From Clostridia bacterium (GTDB lineage Bacteria > Bacillota > Clostridia > UBA1381): a stretch of 40,830 nucleotides of DNA. Below the pieces are notes generated by a model that did not search any database, was not told the DNA's origin, and worked only from the letters and a program-made list of their open reading frames with translations. Location of the stretch: contig JAFRDB010000084.1 in the NCBI GenBank assembly GCA_017404065.1, positions 1 through 40,830 on the forward strand. Reading direction: 5' to 3'. Shown here piece by piece: positions 23,294 through 31,855 of the stretch; position 1 is the stretch's first letter; every line of letters starts with the position of its first letter. The position numbers and the translations under genes are program-made.

Positions 23294-24251
23294 TCATATA
23301 TGTGATAATACTATCTCGCACTTACCCATTATTTCGTAATATCTGTCCTGAGCAGAAATAAAGATGCTGTCACCCATATTAAATTCGGTTTCAGTATTAT
23401 TCATCCGGATCATACCGTTTCCTTCTGTAACGATCAGTGAATGAAAGCTTGCCTTGTCTATTTTTACAGTCATTTTATTCTCTGTGCGCAGTCGGTAAAC
23501 CGTGAAGTATTTACAATCCGCAAGAAGTACGATATTCTCCTGCGATATGGGCTTCAGCGCCGGCGCTTGTACAAGATCTGCTACATCAAGAGCTTTGTCT
23601 ATATGCAGCTCACGTTGCTTGCCGTCCTTGTCTTTTCGGTTATAGTCATAGATGCGATAGGTGGTATTTGAGTTTTGCTGTATTTCGCATATCACAATAC
23701 CTGCTCCTATGGCATGTATAGTTCCTGCGGGAATAAAGAATACATCCCCCTTATGTACCGGCACTATATTAAGCAAATCAAGAATTGTATTATTCTCTAT
23801 ATGCTGTCTAAATTCTTCTTTTGTGAGAGTTCTGTTTAAGCCATAATACAGATATGAATCCGGCTCACAGTCAAGCACATACCACATTTCCGTTTTACCA
23901 TATCCGCCCTCATGCATAAGTGCATACTCATCATCGGGATGCACTTGCAGACAGATTATCTTTAGCATCTATCAGCTTTATAAGTAGAGGAAAAAAATCT
24001 TTTTCCGCAGCGTTTCTGCCTATGCACTCTTTACCGTTTCGCTTTATATAATCAGAAAGAGTTAACCCCTTATAGCTCCCGGTCGCAACAACACTTTCTC
24101 CATCAGGATGAGTAGAAAGCTCCCTGCTTTCTGCTATTTTCTTCATATCCGTTATTTTATTAATGTCTGTCAGCAATTTGGTTTCGCTCCAAATGTAATC
24201 CTTATATACAGGCGTTAGTTTTATAGGATATAGTTTATCTTCACTCATCAT
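23294..24251 (-). pseudogene. manA: Mannose-6-phosphate isomerase (type I), frameshifted
   Basis: Two overlapping frames together make one class I phosphomannose isomerase (fructose-6-P to mannose-6-P). The N-terminal frame (23931-24251) has LTPVYKDYIW, ITDMKKIAESRELSTHPDGE and FFPLLIKLIDAKDNLS. It then runs out of frame, and the rest (QVHPDDEYAL, GKTEMWYVLD, VHKGDVFFIPAGTIHAIGAG, EIQQNSNTTYR) continues in another frame to 23294. The break is near 23946-23956, consistent with loss of two bases. Zinc-site residues are otherwise present. No slippery heptamer is seen, so pseudogene or sequencing error is preferred over programmed frameshifting. It follows the HAD gene by 3 nt. Confidence 0.85.
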
Positions 24252-24254
24252 AAG

Positions 24255-25181
24255 TCACATTATTATTTTCAATATTTCTGACAATTTATCAACTCTATAA
24301 TCGCACAAATCTTCTATACCTGCTTTATCAAAATTGCCGCCCGATATGCCACAACATGAGAATCCGGCAAGTTTAATTGATACCACTCCTGCTGAGCTAT
24401 CTTCGATACCAAGCACTTTATGCCTTCTTTCAAACGGGATGCCAAGACCAAATCTTGCCGTTTCAGCATACAACCACGGATGCGGCTTTGGCGCAAGCTC
24501 CCCAAGTGTCCCAGTTTGCCTTTTTCTGAGCGCTTGACCGGCGGTTATTATCGCATCGTAAAACTCCACAGGATCGCCCATGTCAAGCTGTCGGAATGCC
24601 GAAACGATCTCGGGCATTGCTTTTTCATACAAACCGCTTGTGACAAGACCTATCTTTATCCCCGCACCTTTAACGGTCATAAGGAATTCCTTTAGTCCTG
24701 GTGCAGGAGTGAATGCATCCTGCTTACCTCTGCCGTGAAGTATCTCGCTAAGTTCATAGTTTACTATATCAAAGTAATATCTGCGCGCCTTTTCAAGGCT
24801 TTCACCTTTTGCATATTTATCTATCATATACTGCAAATGCTCCGACACACTATGGCCTGATATATATGGCTCATCCTCCGACTCTGTTTTAAAATCAGAC
24901 TTATCCAAAAATCTTGCTGTTGTCTCCTGTATCACCCACATCCAAAAAGCTTCGGAATGAACACTTGTCCCATCCAAATCCATAAGTATTGCTTCCGCCT
25001 TCGGTTCGAAGTATGTTTCGTGCATGGGATATAAAGCAGGATAACCAAGTGCGCTCTTTACATAGCACAGCTTTTTATCGCCGAACTCTATTATATCTAT
25101 TTTTTTATCATCGGGAGTAAGTATTCTACTGACTCCATCCTTGTCTGTTTCAAATAGATCACTCTTTTTTATTTCTTTCAT
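24255..25181 (-). CDS. HAD-family phosphatase/phosphoglucomutase-like
   Basis: A 308-aa haloacid dehalogenase-superfamily protein. Motif I is ILMDLDGTSVHSE (two Asp present), motif II LVTSG, motif III lysine in APKPHPWLY, motif IV GIEDSSAGV. A cap domain lies between motifs I and II, as in beta-phosphoglucomutase-like enzymes. The N-terminal ~60 residues precede motif I and are unusual. It is in one unit with the manA pseudogene and preceded by a SIS-domain remnant, which suggests a sugar-phosphate role. Confidence 0.75.
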   Translation of the reverse strand: MKEIKKSDLFETDKDGVSRILTPDDKKIDIIEFGDKKLCYVKSALGYPALYPMHETYFEPKAEAILMDLDGTSVHSEAFWMWVIQETTARFLDKSDFKTESEDEPYISGHSVSEHLQYMIDKYAKGESLEKARRYYFDIVNYELSEILHGRGKQDAFTPAPGLKEFLMTVKGAGIKIGLVTSGLYEKAMPEIVSAFRQLDMGDPVEFYDAIITAGQALRKRQTGTLGELAPKPHPWLYAETARFGLGIPFERRHKVLGIEDSSAGVVSIKLAGFSCCGISGGNFDKAGIEDLCDYRVDKLSEILKIIM

Positions 25182-25213
25182 CGTTTTCTGTTTGTTTCTT
25201 AACTCAAAGCCAG

Positions 25214-25344
25214 CTATTTATTTAACCTCTCACCAACAGCACCGCCGGGATGTATAAGACCGAACTGCTCGTTTAAATACCCGGTTTCCTCTATAAGTGC
25301 TGCTTGCAAAGCATGGAATATGACTCAAATGCTGCTTTTATCAT
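25214..25344 (-). pseudogene. Remnant of a SIS-domain sugar-phosphate isomerase gene
   Basis: Minus-strand sequence from 25324 to the TAG at 25214-25216 encodes IFHALQAALIEETGYLNEQF followed by GLIHPGGAVGERLNK. The HPGGAxGxxL ending is typical of KpsF/GutQ-type SIS isomerases. An AGGAG site and ATG at 25344 start ten codons in a different frame. The picture is a gene with a large internal deletion plus frameshift. Family call rests on the short C-terminus only. Confidence 0.55.
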
Positions 25345-25363
25345 TGCTTTTCTCTCCTATCGT

Positions 25364-26758
25364 TTATTTGTTCCGTTTCATAACAGCTGCAAGTGGCTCC
25401 ATCCTATCCATGCTATCCCATATAAATCCCTTTAGTATTGACAATTTTTCATGGACTTTATCTAAAATGACACTATACGATGAAGGCTCATCCATTCCGG
25501 CGGGAGCTGTAAAAGTCTCTGCTTTAACACCAAGTAATATGCCATCCTCACTATATTGCGCTGCAATCACAATAAAGCTTAAATCTTCCTGAGTCGGATT
25601 TGATACATAGGCATTTATTGCACCTGTATCCGTCTCAGCATCCAATCTGTACTCCGGCTTTAGGGGTTTATCAGTAGGCACTTCTGTTTGAACCGGTTGA
25701 TCTGTCGGTTCCAGTGTCGGTGTTACCGTTGCCTCCGGTGTAGGTGTTGCTGTCGGCTCCGGCGTAGGTGCTGCCGTTGCCTCCGGTGCTGGTGTCGCTG
25801 TCGATTCCGGTGTCGGTGTTGCCGTTGCCTCCGGTGCTGGTGTCGCTGTTGACTCCGGTGTCGGTGTTGCCGTTGGCATTTCAGTTGGCTCTGCGGTTGG
25901 CTCTGGAGTGGAATTATTTATAATTCGCAAATTATTCCAATCCACACTTATTATATATGCATCCCTTATATTTGCAATCCATTCATCAAACGCGCTTGGC
26001 GCAGTTGTTGGATGCTCAGTTGGTTCTATAGTTGGGGGTGCAGTAGGTATTGGTATCGGCTCCATTGTTGGTATTGCCGTTGGTTCCACTGTTGGTATTG
26101 CCGTTGGCTCTGCGGTTGGTTCTTCCGTCGGCACTTCTGTTACTGTTGGTGTTTCTGCAGGCTCTGCCGTCGGTTCTGCTGAGGGATTATTTGTAATTCT
26201 TAAATTATTCCAATCTACATTTATTATATATGCATCTTTTATATTTGTAATCCACTCATCAAATACGCTTGGCGCTGTTGTAGGCTGCTCCGTTGGTTCT
26301 ATAGTTGGTGTTGCCGTTGCTTCTGCTGTTTCTTCAGGAACAGGTTCTGATGTCGGTATAGGCGTTGGAGTTGCTGTTACTTCTTTTGCAATAGTAAGTT
26401 CCGTAGTTTGTATCGTACCATCAGAGCCGCCTATACGAACATAGTATGTTACAGTTTCTCCTTCGTCGAGATCTGCATATGTCCCATTTGGCACATAAAA
26501 CGAATCAAATACTGTTCCGTCATCCTTTTGATATAACCACACAATTTTGTCAAGAGCAACAGAACTGAAGTCATCCGAAAGAACAATCATAGTCTGTGAC
26601 CTGCCTGTAGTTTCCACACCGCTTAGTGTTGCTTTTCCACTATCAGCTTCTTTGTCGTATCGTGCCGTAATACTAGCAGCCGAAACAGCAAATGGCATTG
26701 TTACAGCAAAAGCTAACGATACAACAAACGCGCTCATTCTTTTAACTGAATTCCTCAT
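25364..26758 (-). CDS. Secreted Pro/Thr-rich repeat protein with WDS C-terminal module
   Basis: A 464-aa exported protein (signal peptide ending near AVSAAS). It has an N-terminal domain (~30-125), then Pro/Thr/Glu-rich linkers. Two near-identical ~35-residue modules are built on FDEWI-x-NI-x-DAYII and VDWNNLRI (about residues 163-190 and 260-287). The linker after the second has degenerate PEATATPTPE-type tandem repeats (coding bases ~25700-25890). The C-terminal ~75 residues end in LKGFIWDSMDRMEPLA, shared with the subtilase at 13598. AGGAGG precedes the ATG at an ideal distance. No function recognised; surface or matrix protein likely. Confidence 0.8.
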   Translation of the reverse strand: MRNSVKRMSAFVVSLAFAVTMPFAVSAASITARYDKEADSGKATLSGVETTGRSQTMIVLSDDFSSVALDKIVWLYQKDDGTVFDSFYVPNGTYADLDEGETVTYYVRIGGSDGTIQTTELTIAKEVTATPTPIPTSEPVPEETAEATATPTIEPTEQPTTAPSVFDEWITNIKDAYIINVDWNNLRITNNPSAEPTAEPAETPTVTEVPTEEPTAEPTAIPTVEPTAIPTMEPIPIPTAPPTIEPTEHPTTAPSAFDEWIANIRDAYIISVDWNNLRIINNSTPEPTAEPTEMPTATPTPESTATPAPEATATPTPESTATPAPEATAAPTPEPTATPTPEATVTPTLEPTDQPVQTEVPTDKPLKPEYRLDAETDTGAINAYVSNPTQEDLSFIVIAAQYSEDGILLGVKAETFTAPAGMDEPSSYSVILDKVHEKLSILKGFIWDSMDRMEPLAAVMKRNK

Positions 26759-26913
26759 GACTTGCCCTCCTCATGTAATTATTATTTATATTGCAGCCAC
26801 CGCTGTTCCAACGATGCCTACATCTTTATCAAGACTACCATTATTATACGACAGATCATACCTTATTAAATAAGCACCTTAAAATCAGTTTGATTATAAG
26901 CTTCTATCATTGA

Positions 26914-27735
26914 TTATACATATTTTATTATAAATTCCTCTATATATCTTTGTATATCTGTCATAGATACACTCGGCTCAAGTTCTTTATAAATCTTCTC
27001 AAAGCAGTGCCCGCCGTTTTCGGAAAGTATAAGCTCACAGTCTACATTGCATTGTTTCAAAGCTTCATACATCCGCTCTGATGAGGTTCCAAATACTAAA
27101 TAATCACCTGTCCCTGCGCAAAGCAATGTTGGAGGACAAGTATCCGTTGCATAGCTTATAGGACTTGTTTTACTTTTTTCCTCTTTTGTATTACATCCAA
27201 TAAATACCTCATCCAAATCGCGAAGTGCATGAGTATCTGTATCATACAAAATTGTCGGCGCACTCATGACCGCCACAGCCTTCACAGCAAACCTATCATC
27301 AAATTCACAACCACTCGCAAATATCTCTCTCGGTGCATATGCAAGCATAAGCGCCAGATGCGCTCCTGCAGAATGTCCTGATAGTGCTATTCTTTCGCGA
27401 TCTATCTTTAACACATCTGCAAAATGTGCAATGTATGTAAGCGCGTCAAAACAGTCGCCTATGATCTCTCGCATCACCGCTCTATCACCACACAGCCGAT
27501 AATCTATGCTCACAACAGCAAATCCATTGTTTCGCAGCATATTTACGGATTCCGCAGAAAAATCAATCATAGACTGTCTTTCTCCAACATGCCAGCCTCC
27601 GCCAGGTATTATGAAATATATCGGTGCTTTTTCGTATTTTTCAACTATTGGCGGAAGAAAAGTAAGCATAAGGTCTTTCGCATTTGTTTTTTTATATATC
27701 AAATCAGTGCATTTACTGCTTTTAGGTATATCCAT
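26914..27735 (-). CDS. Alpha/beta hydrolase (esterase/lipase, HSL/BD-FAE-like)
   Basis: A 273-aa hydrolase without a signal peptide. Oxyanion motif PGGGWHVG, nucleophile elbow GHSAGAH, the acid Asp in GTGDYLVF and the His in NGGHCFEK are all in place. Related enzymes deacylate sugars or small esters. It lies 12 nt after the histidine phosphatase gene and has an AAGGAG site, so the two are co-transcribed. Confidence 0.85.
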   Translation of the reverse strand: MDIPKSSKCTDLIYKKTNAKDLMLTFLPPIVEKYEKAPIYFIIPGGGWHVGERQSMIDFSAESVNMLRNNGFAVVSIDYRLCGDRAVMREIIGDCFDALTYIAHFADVLKIDRERIALSGHSAGAHLALMLAYAPREIFASGCEFDDRFAVKAVAVMSAPTILYDTDTHALRDLDEVFIGCNTKEEKSKTSPISYATDTCPPTLLCAGTGDYLVFGTSSERMYEALKQCNVDCELILSENGGHCFEKIYKELEPSVSMTDIQRYIEEFIIKYV

Positions 27736-27747
27736 CCTCTACTCTCC

Positions 27748-28464
27748 TTAAAAACCTGTGCCGCCGTTGTTATAGTTCATCGGCAGTCCTTCGCGGTAAA
27801 TGTGCGAGTCATTTGAAATAGTGAGTGCTTTGGGGATTGCTATACCATCCTCATTGTAAAACGCAATCACCGTCATACCGCTATGACACATGTCAAAATG
27901 ATCTGCGACAATAGGATAAGGTATATCAAGCACACTTGATAAAAAGCTTATTCCAAAGCCCTGATGAGCAAAAAGCGCCACTCTTTTATCATTGTGCGAT
28001 ACAACTCTATATACTCTCTGTTCTCTGTCATGCTCATAGCCTAGTCCTGCAATAAAGCCATCAAGTTCCCTGTTAACACGCTGAACGCCTTCTTTGAATT
28101 TGTATCTTTGAAATTCAGGGTACTCATACCAACGGTCACAGAGCATAGTGACCTCCGCACACGCCAGCATCCTTCTGAATTTCGGCTTATGAAAAATCCA
28201 TCCATAGCCGTTCCCGTCATCTATTGCAAACTCATCCCATACATGACTCTCATTGCAGAAATCCAGTAGCTGTACCTCTTTTTTTAACAGTTCTGCCGTT
28301 GGCTTTGCGGTAAGCTGTGCGCGATTTGAGGTTGACGCATATATCTCATCCATGCCAAAAAGCGCCAGACGCTTTGCGACCGCCTCCGCCTGACGCTCGC
28401 CCAGCGGTGTTAAAGAATCAGGATCATATATAGGATCGCCATGACGTATGTAGAATAAAAGCAT
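27748..28464 (-). CDS. Histidine phosphatase family protein
   Basis: A 238-aa member of the phosphoglycerate-mutase-like superfamily. The catalytic RHG is at the N-terminus (FYIRHGDPIY), and the second histidine is in LFAHQGFG; a further conserved segment is LTPLGERQAEA. Substrate unknown. First gene of the pair with the alpha/beta hydrolase; GAGGTG precedes the start. Confidence 0.85.
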   Translation of the reverse strand: MLLFYIRHGDPIYDPDSLTPLGERQAEAVAKRLALFGMDEIYASTSNRAQLTAKPTAELLKKEVQLLDFCNESHVWDEFAIDDGNGYGWIFHKPKFRRMLACAEVTMLCDRWYEYPEFQRYKFKEGVQRVNRELDGFIAGLGYEHDREQRVYRVVSHNDKRVALFAHQGFGISFLSSVLDIPYPIVADHFDMCHSGMTVIAFYNEDGIAIPKALTISNDSHIYREGLPMNYNNGGTGF

Positions 28465-28538
28465 ATTGTTTTCACCTCATTCAGCATATAATATTTATTC
28501 TGATATATATTTTTAAATATATATAATTTCGCAATTTA

Positions 28539-29123
28539 TTACTGAATCAGTGTGCTTCCGGCTATATCATTTGTACTGAGATAGGCATTAGAAATAATTG
28601 TGCCGTCCGGAATCTCGGTAATTTCCACTCCAAGATTAACGGCTCCGTCTATGTTTTCAAAGCCGGTAAGATCGAGTCCAAACACTTTATCATCTACTTC
28701 AAAAAGCACAGATCTATAATCGGATATATTATCGATACTCTCCCATACAAAAGCAGCACTGCTATCTTCTATCCACGCCTTGGCATACTGAGCATCCCCG
28801 TATTCAGATGCCGAACCAATATAAAATCGAACAGCATCTCTTTCGCTTCCATCCTCCTTACCACCAAGCTTCATGATATAATAACCGTCATCAAGACCAT
28901 TTTTCAGATAAAAGCTCACAGCTGATGAATATTTTGCCTCGCTGTTTGCCTGTCCAATATGTACAATACTCCCGTCATCTTCTTTTGTGATCACCACAGT
29001 CCTGTATGTATCCCCATCAATTCCCGTCACTGAATTGTCGATCAAATTATATTCTGCAGCAAACGCTGACAACGAAGACGAAAGCATAATCATAACCAAC
29101 AAGCATATAATAAATCGTCTCAT
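28539..29123 (-). CDS. Small secreted protein of unknown function
   Basis: A 194-aa exported protein with signal peptide MRRFIICLLVMIMLSSSLSA. The mature part looks beta-rich. The ending GAVNLGVEITEIPDGTIISN resembles the ending GPVQLAIILENAPSDDVSVL of the protein at the right edge of the window, so both may share a C-terminal domain. AAAGGAAGG precedes the ATG. It follows a 60-aa peptide gene by 30 nt, and the right-edge homologue also neighbours such a peptide. Confidence 0.7.
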   Translation of the reverse strand: MRRFIICLLVMIMLSSSLSAFAAEYNLIDNSVTGIDGDTYRTVVITKEDDGSIVHIGQANSEAKYSSAVSFYLKNGLDDGYYIMKLGGKEDGSERDAVRFYIGSASEYGDAQYAKAWIEDSSAAFVWESIDNISDYRSVLFEVDDKVFGLDLTGFENIDGAVNLGVEITEIPDGTIISNAYLSTNDIAGSTLIQ

Positions 29124-29153
29124 GCTAACCCTTCCTTTCTCGCCTTTACCCGA

Positions 29154-29336
29154 TCAAAACTTAAACCCGGTTATTTCATTAAGCTGGGCAAATCTTTTTT
29201 CAAGCTTTGCCATTGCATCCTGCCGTGCCGCATAGTCAGCATAGGTCTCGACAGCCGATGCTAATACAATGTCATTGGTTTGTATGTTTTCCTGTTTAAA
29301 TACTTTCAAAAAAATTCTTGGTTCAGAATATCTCAT
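29154..29336 (-). CDS. 60-aa peptide of the Y-x-x-P / E-x-I-x-T type
   Basis: MRYSEPRIFLKVFKQENIQT onwards, ending FAQLNEITGFKF. An AGGAG site lies about 12 nt before the ATG. The N-terminus matches the peptide at 39997-40167 in the pattern [KR]-x-Y-x-x-P-x-[IM]-x-x-x-x-F-x-x-E-x-I-x-T. I know this pattern from small unannotated clostridial peptides with no established function. The rest is a charged amphipathic helix. No signal peptide. Confidence 0.6.
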   Translation of the reverse strand: MRYSEPRIFLKVFKQENIQTNDIVLASAVETYADYAARQDAMAKLEKRFAQLNEITGFKF

Positions 29337-29360
29337 TATCGGCCATCTCCTCTCTTTGTT

Positions 29361-29568
29361 CTATTTTATTCTTACTGTTACTATTTTTTTGCCTCGACGG
29401 TGTGCATCGAGGATATTATATCTTCCTCTGTTTCATCAAGCTTACAGCAATATAGTTTTCCCTTTGTGTTTATCGTAACACTCTGCTTTTCCTTTGATAC
29501 CGCAAGCTTTATGCGACACGAATGAATGAGCATCCGTATCAATGTGCTGTCGGGGAACACCTCATGTT
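29361..29568 (-). pseudogene. Fragment of a second GH38 alpha-mannosidase gene
   Basis: Minus-strand translation gives EVFPDSTLIRMLIHSCRIKL followed by AVSKEK, joined in frame to QSVTINTKGKLYCCKLDETE and EDIISS. Both blocks match the C-terminal part of the intact GH38 protein at 34258-36972 (EVFPDSTIALTLIRACRIKL and QSVTISTKGNLYLCKLDETV), with about 130 residues between them deleted. DNA after the stop still matches the intact gene's last codons (TTACTGTTACTATTTTTT). The upstream end is fused to the MFS gene. Confidence 0.85.
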
Positions 29569-30807
29569 CTTACAAAATCCAGACCAATGCGTTGCCGCTA
29601 ACACAAGCATGACCTCACACAGTACAAGCATAATAATCCATGTATATACAACAGATGTCCAACCTGCCTTGTCAGCCAATGCACAAAAACCGTAGCTTTC
29701 TATCATTATTCCTATCGAAGCAGCAGAATTTATAATTCCTGCAACGGTACCTTCACGACCAAATATGCGATAGCGCATTCCCCAGCAATTAATTATGGTT
29801 GCACAAGCCATCATCAAACCATGCAGCCAAGCCAATGCAAAAACACACATCAGTATATTGATTTTCCCTATAAATGCTATCACACTCAATCCCGGTACAG
29901 CCAGTAACAATATTACAGTCAATATCAATACATCCTTATGTCTGTTATGATGATGTATCATGCCTGCTGAGATTACTCCTACAGTGCCAAACAAAATTAT
30001 AATAACATTCAATGCATTGCCTACGGCCGGAGTTATACTATCATATGACTCCATAAGCATTACGGGAGACAAGCCCTTGATCCCGCTTCCGACCATTTCT
30101 CTCAGCATCATCATTGTTGCAATAAATATAAGTCCGCTGCCGAAGATCATACTGCTATTTTTCAACGGCTTTGTTTTGTGGCTCACCCATTGCGCTGAAT
30201 GCGTTTCATGCCCTTCCACATCATCCATGCGCTTCTTTATACTCTTATACGCAATCTTGAAAAACACTGATGCAAGGATCAGAATTAAAGCAGATACAGC
30301 AAAATTATATCTCCATTCTCTTATCAGAGATGCAGTTACATAAGCCAAAACCGCTCCCAAAGGCTGTGCAATCGCTATATACGCAACAGCGCTATGGCGA
30401 AGTGAGCTATGCAACTCAGACATCAGTATTTTCAATATTGATGTCCACAACCCAAACTGTACCAAAGCATCAAAGCTCCACGCCGCAAGCATAACATAAT
30501 ACGACTGACTGAAAAATATTATTATATTCGCAGCAGCTGCACCTATAAGTCCTATCAATATCAATCTTTCGCTGTCATATCTGTCAGCAGCAAAGCCGCC
30601 GATAAGTTGAGTGGGTGCATATACAATATAAAACGCCGAGATTATCAGTCCTGTCTGCGATTTTGTAAGTACACCCTCATTAACTATATCTGCCATTGCT
30701 GCATTAAAACATTGCTTTGTCATACATACCAACGAGTACATAATGAACACAACAACAAACATAGCAAAACTCAGCTTTTTTTCTGTTGTATTTCCGCTAA
30801 AAAACAT
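29539..30807 (-). CDS. MFS transporter (glycerol-3-P/hexose-P antiporter-like)
   Basis: A 422-aa membrane protein with about 12 hydrophobic segments. The GGFAADRYDSERLI loop after helix 2 and the general layout resemble the organophosphate:phosphate antiporter branch (GlpT/UhpT-like), though substrate cannot be read. The last residues (NMRCSPTAH) are encoded by the GH38 fragment, so the native C-terminus was replaced by a deletion junction near 29570. Last gene of the seven-gene catabolic operon, 38 nt after the cyclodeaminase-like gene. Confidence 0.8.
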   Translation of the reverse strand: MFFSGNTTEKKLSFAMFVVVFIMYSLVCMTKQCFNAAMADIVNEGVLTKSQTGLIISAFYIVYAPTQLIGGFAADRYDSERLILIGLIGAAAANIIIFFSQSYYVMLAAWSFDALVQFGLWTSILKILMSELHSSLRHSAVAYIAIAQPLGAVLAYVTASLIREWRYNFAVSALILILASVFFKIAYKSIKKRMDDVEGHETHSAQWVSHKTKPLKNSSMIFGSGLIFIATMMMLREMVGSGIKGLSPVMLMESYDSITPAVGNALNVIIILFGTVGVISAGMIHHHNRHKDVLILTVILLLAVPGLSVIAFIGKINILMCVFALAWLHGLMMACATIINCWGMRYRIFGREGTVAGIINSAASIGIMIESYGFCALADKAGWTSVVYTWIIMLVLCEVMLVLAATHWSGFCKNMRCSPTAH

Positions 30808-30845
30808 AGTCCTATTCCTATTATTACGGATCAGCTTCTGATGAT

Positions 30846-31841
30846 CTAACTCTGCATATCAAAATAATTATTGTTGCTGGTCTGTTCCTGTATGCGCCGT
30901 CTCACTGTCTCTGCTATCACAACATCAGGACAACCCATTCCGACTATCTGCGCATAGACACGCTTGTCTGGACTTGGCACATACTTTTGCTTACCGGCAA
31001 GAAGCAGTGCTATTTCTATATCAAACGAGCTTTCAGTTATCAGCCCTGATTCATATAACGGTTTAATGTTTCCACGATGGAGAGATTGTGCCACGTGATC
31101 TACAGCGATAACATCGGCATTCAAAACCACCTCCGGCTCAGTTTCCTTGAATGAACCCATTGTCATAACAAGCGAGCCTGGCTTTACCCACGAAGCCTTC
31201 ACAAGCTCCGCGTCAGCATTGGTAACTGTTATTATTATATCACTATCTCTACAAGCCGCTTCATTATCTGTGTATTCAACAAGTGTAAATCTTGCATTAC
31301 CAAATTTAGCAATGAAACTCTTTCTTGCCGCCTCGCTCAAATCGCAAACACGCACCTCTTTGATATCAAGAAGCCTGCTCATGCACAAAAGACTTGTATA
31401 ACCCTGCAAGCCCGAACCTATAATAGTAACAACATCTGTCTTATACGCAAGATGCTTTGCCATTATCGCCGGCTGAGAGCCTGTGCGAAAATCGGATATC
31501 CAGTCTCCGGAGACTACGGCCTTGAGCATGCCGCTGTTCGGATCCGTAAGCATAATATTCGCTTTAATATAAGGCATACCTTTTTTCTTGTTATTGTCAT
31601 AGCCGCCAACGAGTTTAATTCCGGCAATGTCATACGGCTTTACATAGCATGGCATGGAGTTGAACCAGCCGGCCACTCCTGCAGAGGACATATCGGTGGT
31701 GATCTTGGGAGGCATTATTATCTCGCCCCTGCCATACCATTCCCATGTCTTAGCGACCATCTTTATCGCCATATCTGCATCTGCATATTTCTGAACCGTA
31801 TCGTTTCCTATCAGCATTACCTTTTCTGTAAACTTTGACAT
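30846..31841 (-). CDS. Ornithine cyclodeaminase/mu-crystallin family protein
   Basis: A 331-aa NAD(P)-dependent enzyme. Rossmann motif VTIIGSGLQGY, substrate region FRTGSQPAIMAKHLA and the family's VTVTNADAELVKASWVKPGSLV are visible. Family members act on amino acids or opine-like compounds. The catalytic function in this operon is unknown. GAGG precedes the start; gap of 14 nt from the CapA-like gene. Confidence 0.85.
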   Translation of the reverse strand: MSKFTEKVMLIGNDTVQKYADADMAIKMVAKTWEWYGRGEIIMPPKITTDMSSAGVAGWFNSMPCYVKPYDIAGIKLVGGYDNNKKKGMPYIKANIMLTDPNSGMLKAVVSGDWISDFRTGSQPAIMAKHLAYKTDVVTIIGSGLQGYTSLLCMSRLLDIKEVRVCDLSEAARKSFIAKFGNARFTLVEYTDNEAACRDSDIIITVTNADAELVKASWVKPGSLVMTMGSFKETEPEVVLNADVIAVDHVAQSLHRGNIKPLYESGLITESSFDIEIALLLAGKQKYVPSPDKRVYAQIVGMGCPDVVIAETVRRRIQEQTSNNNYFDMQS

Positions 31842-31855
31842 AACACTTACCTCGT

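Noticed and set aside
23940..23968. Programmed frameshift in manA
   Set aside because: No slippery heptamer or downstream pseudoknot seen; a two-base loss explains it better.
26774..26880. Protein-like frame upstream of the Pro/Thr-rich gene (YLIRYDLSYNNGSLDKDVGIVG)
   Set aside because: It has no start codon or ribosome site and is preceded by a stop. A -10-like TATAAT lies within it, so it may simply be leader sequence.
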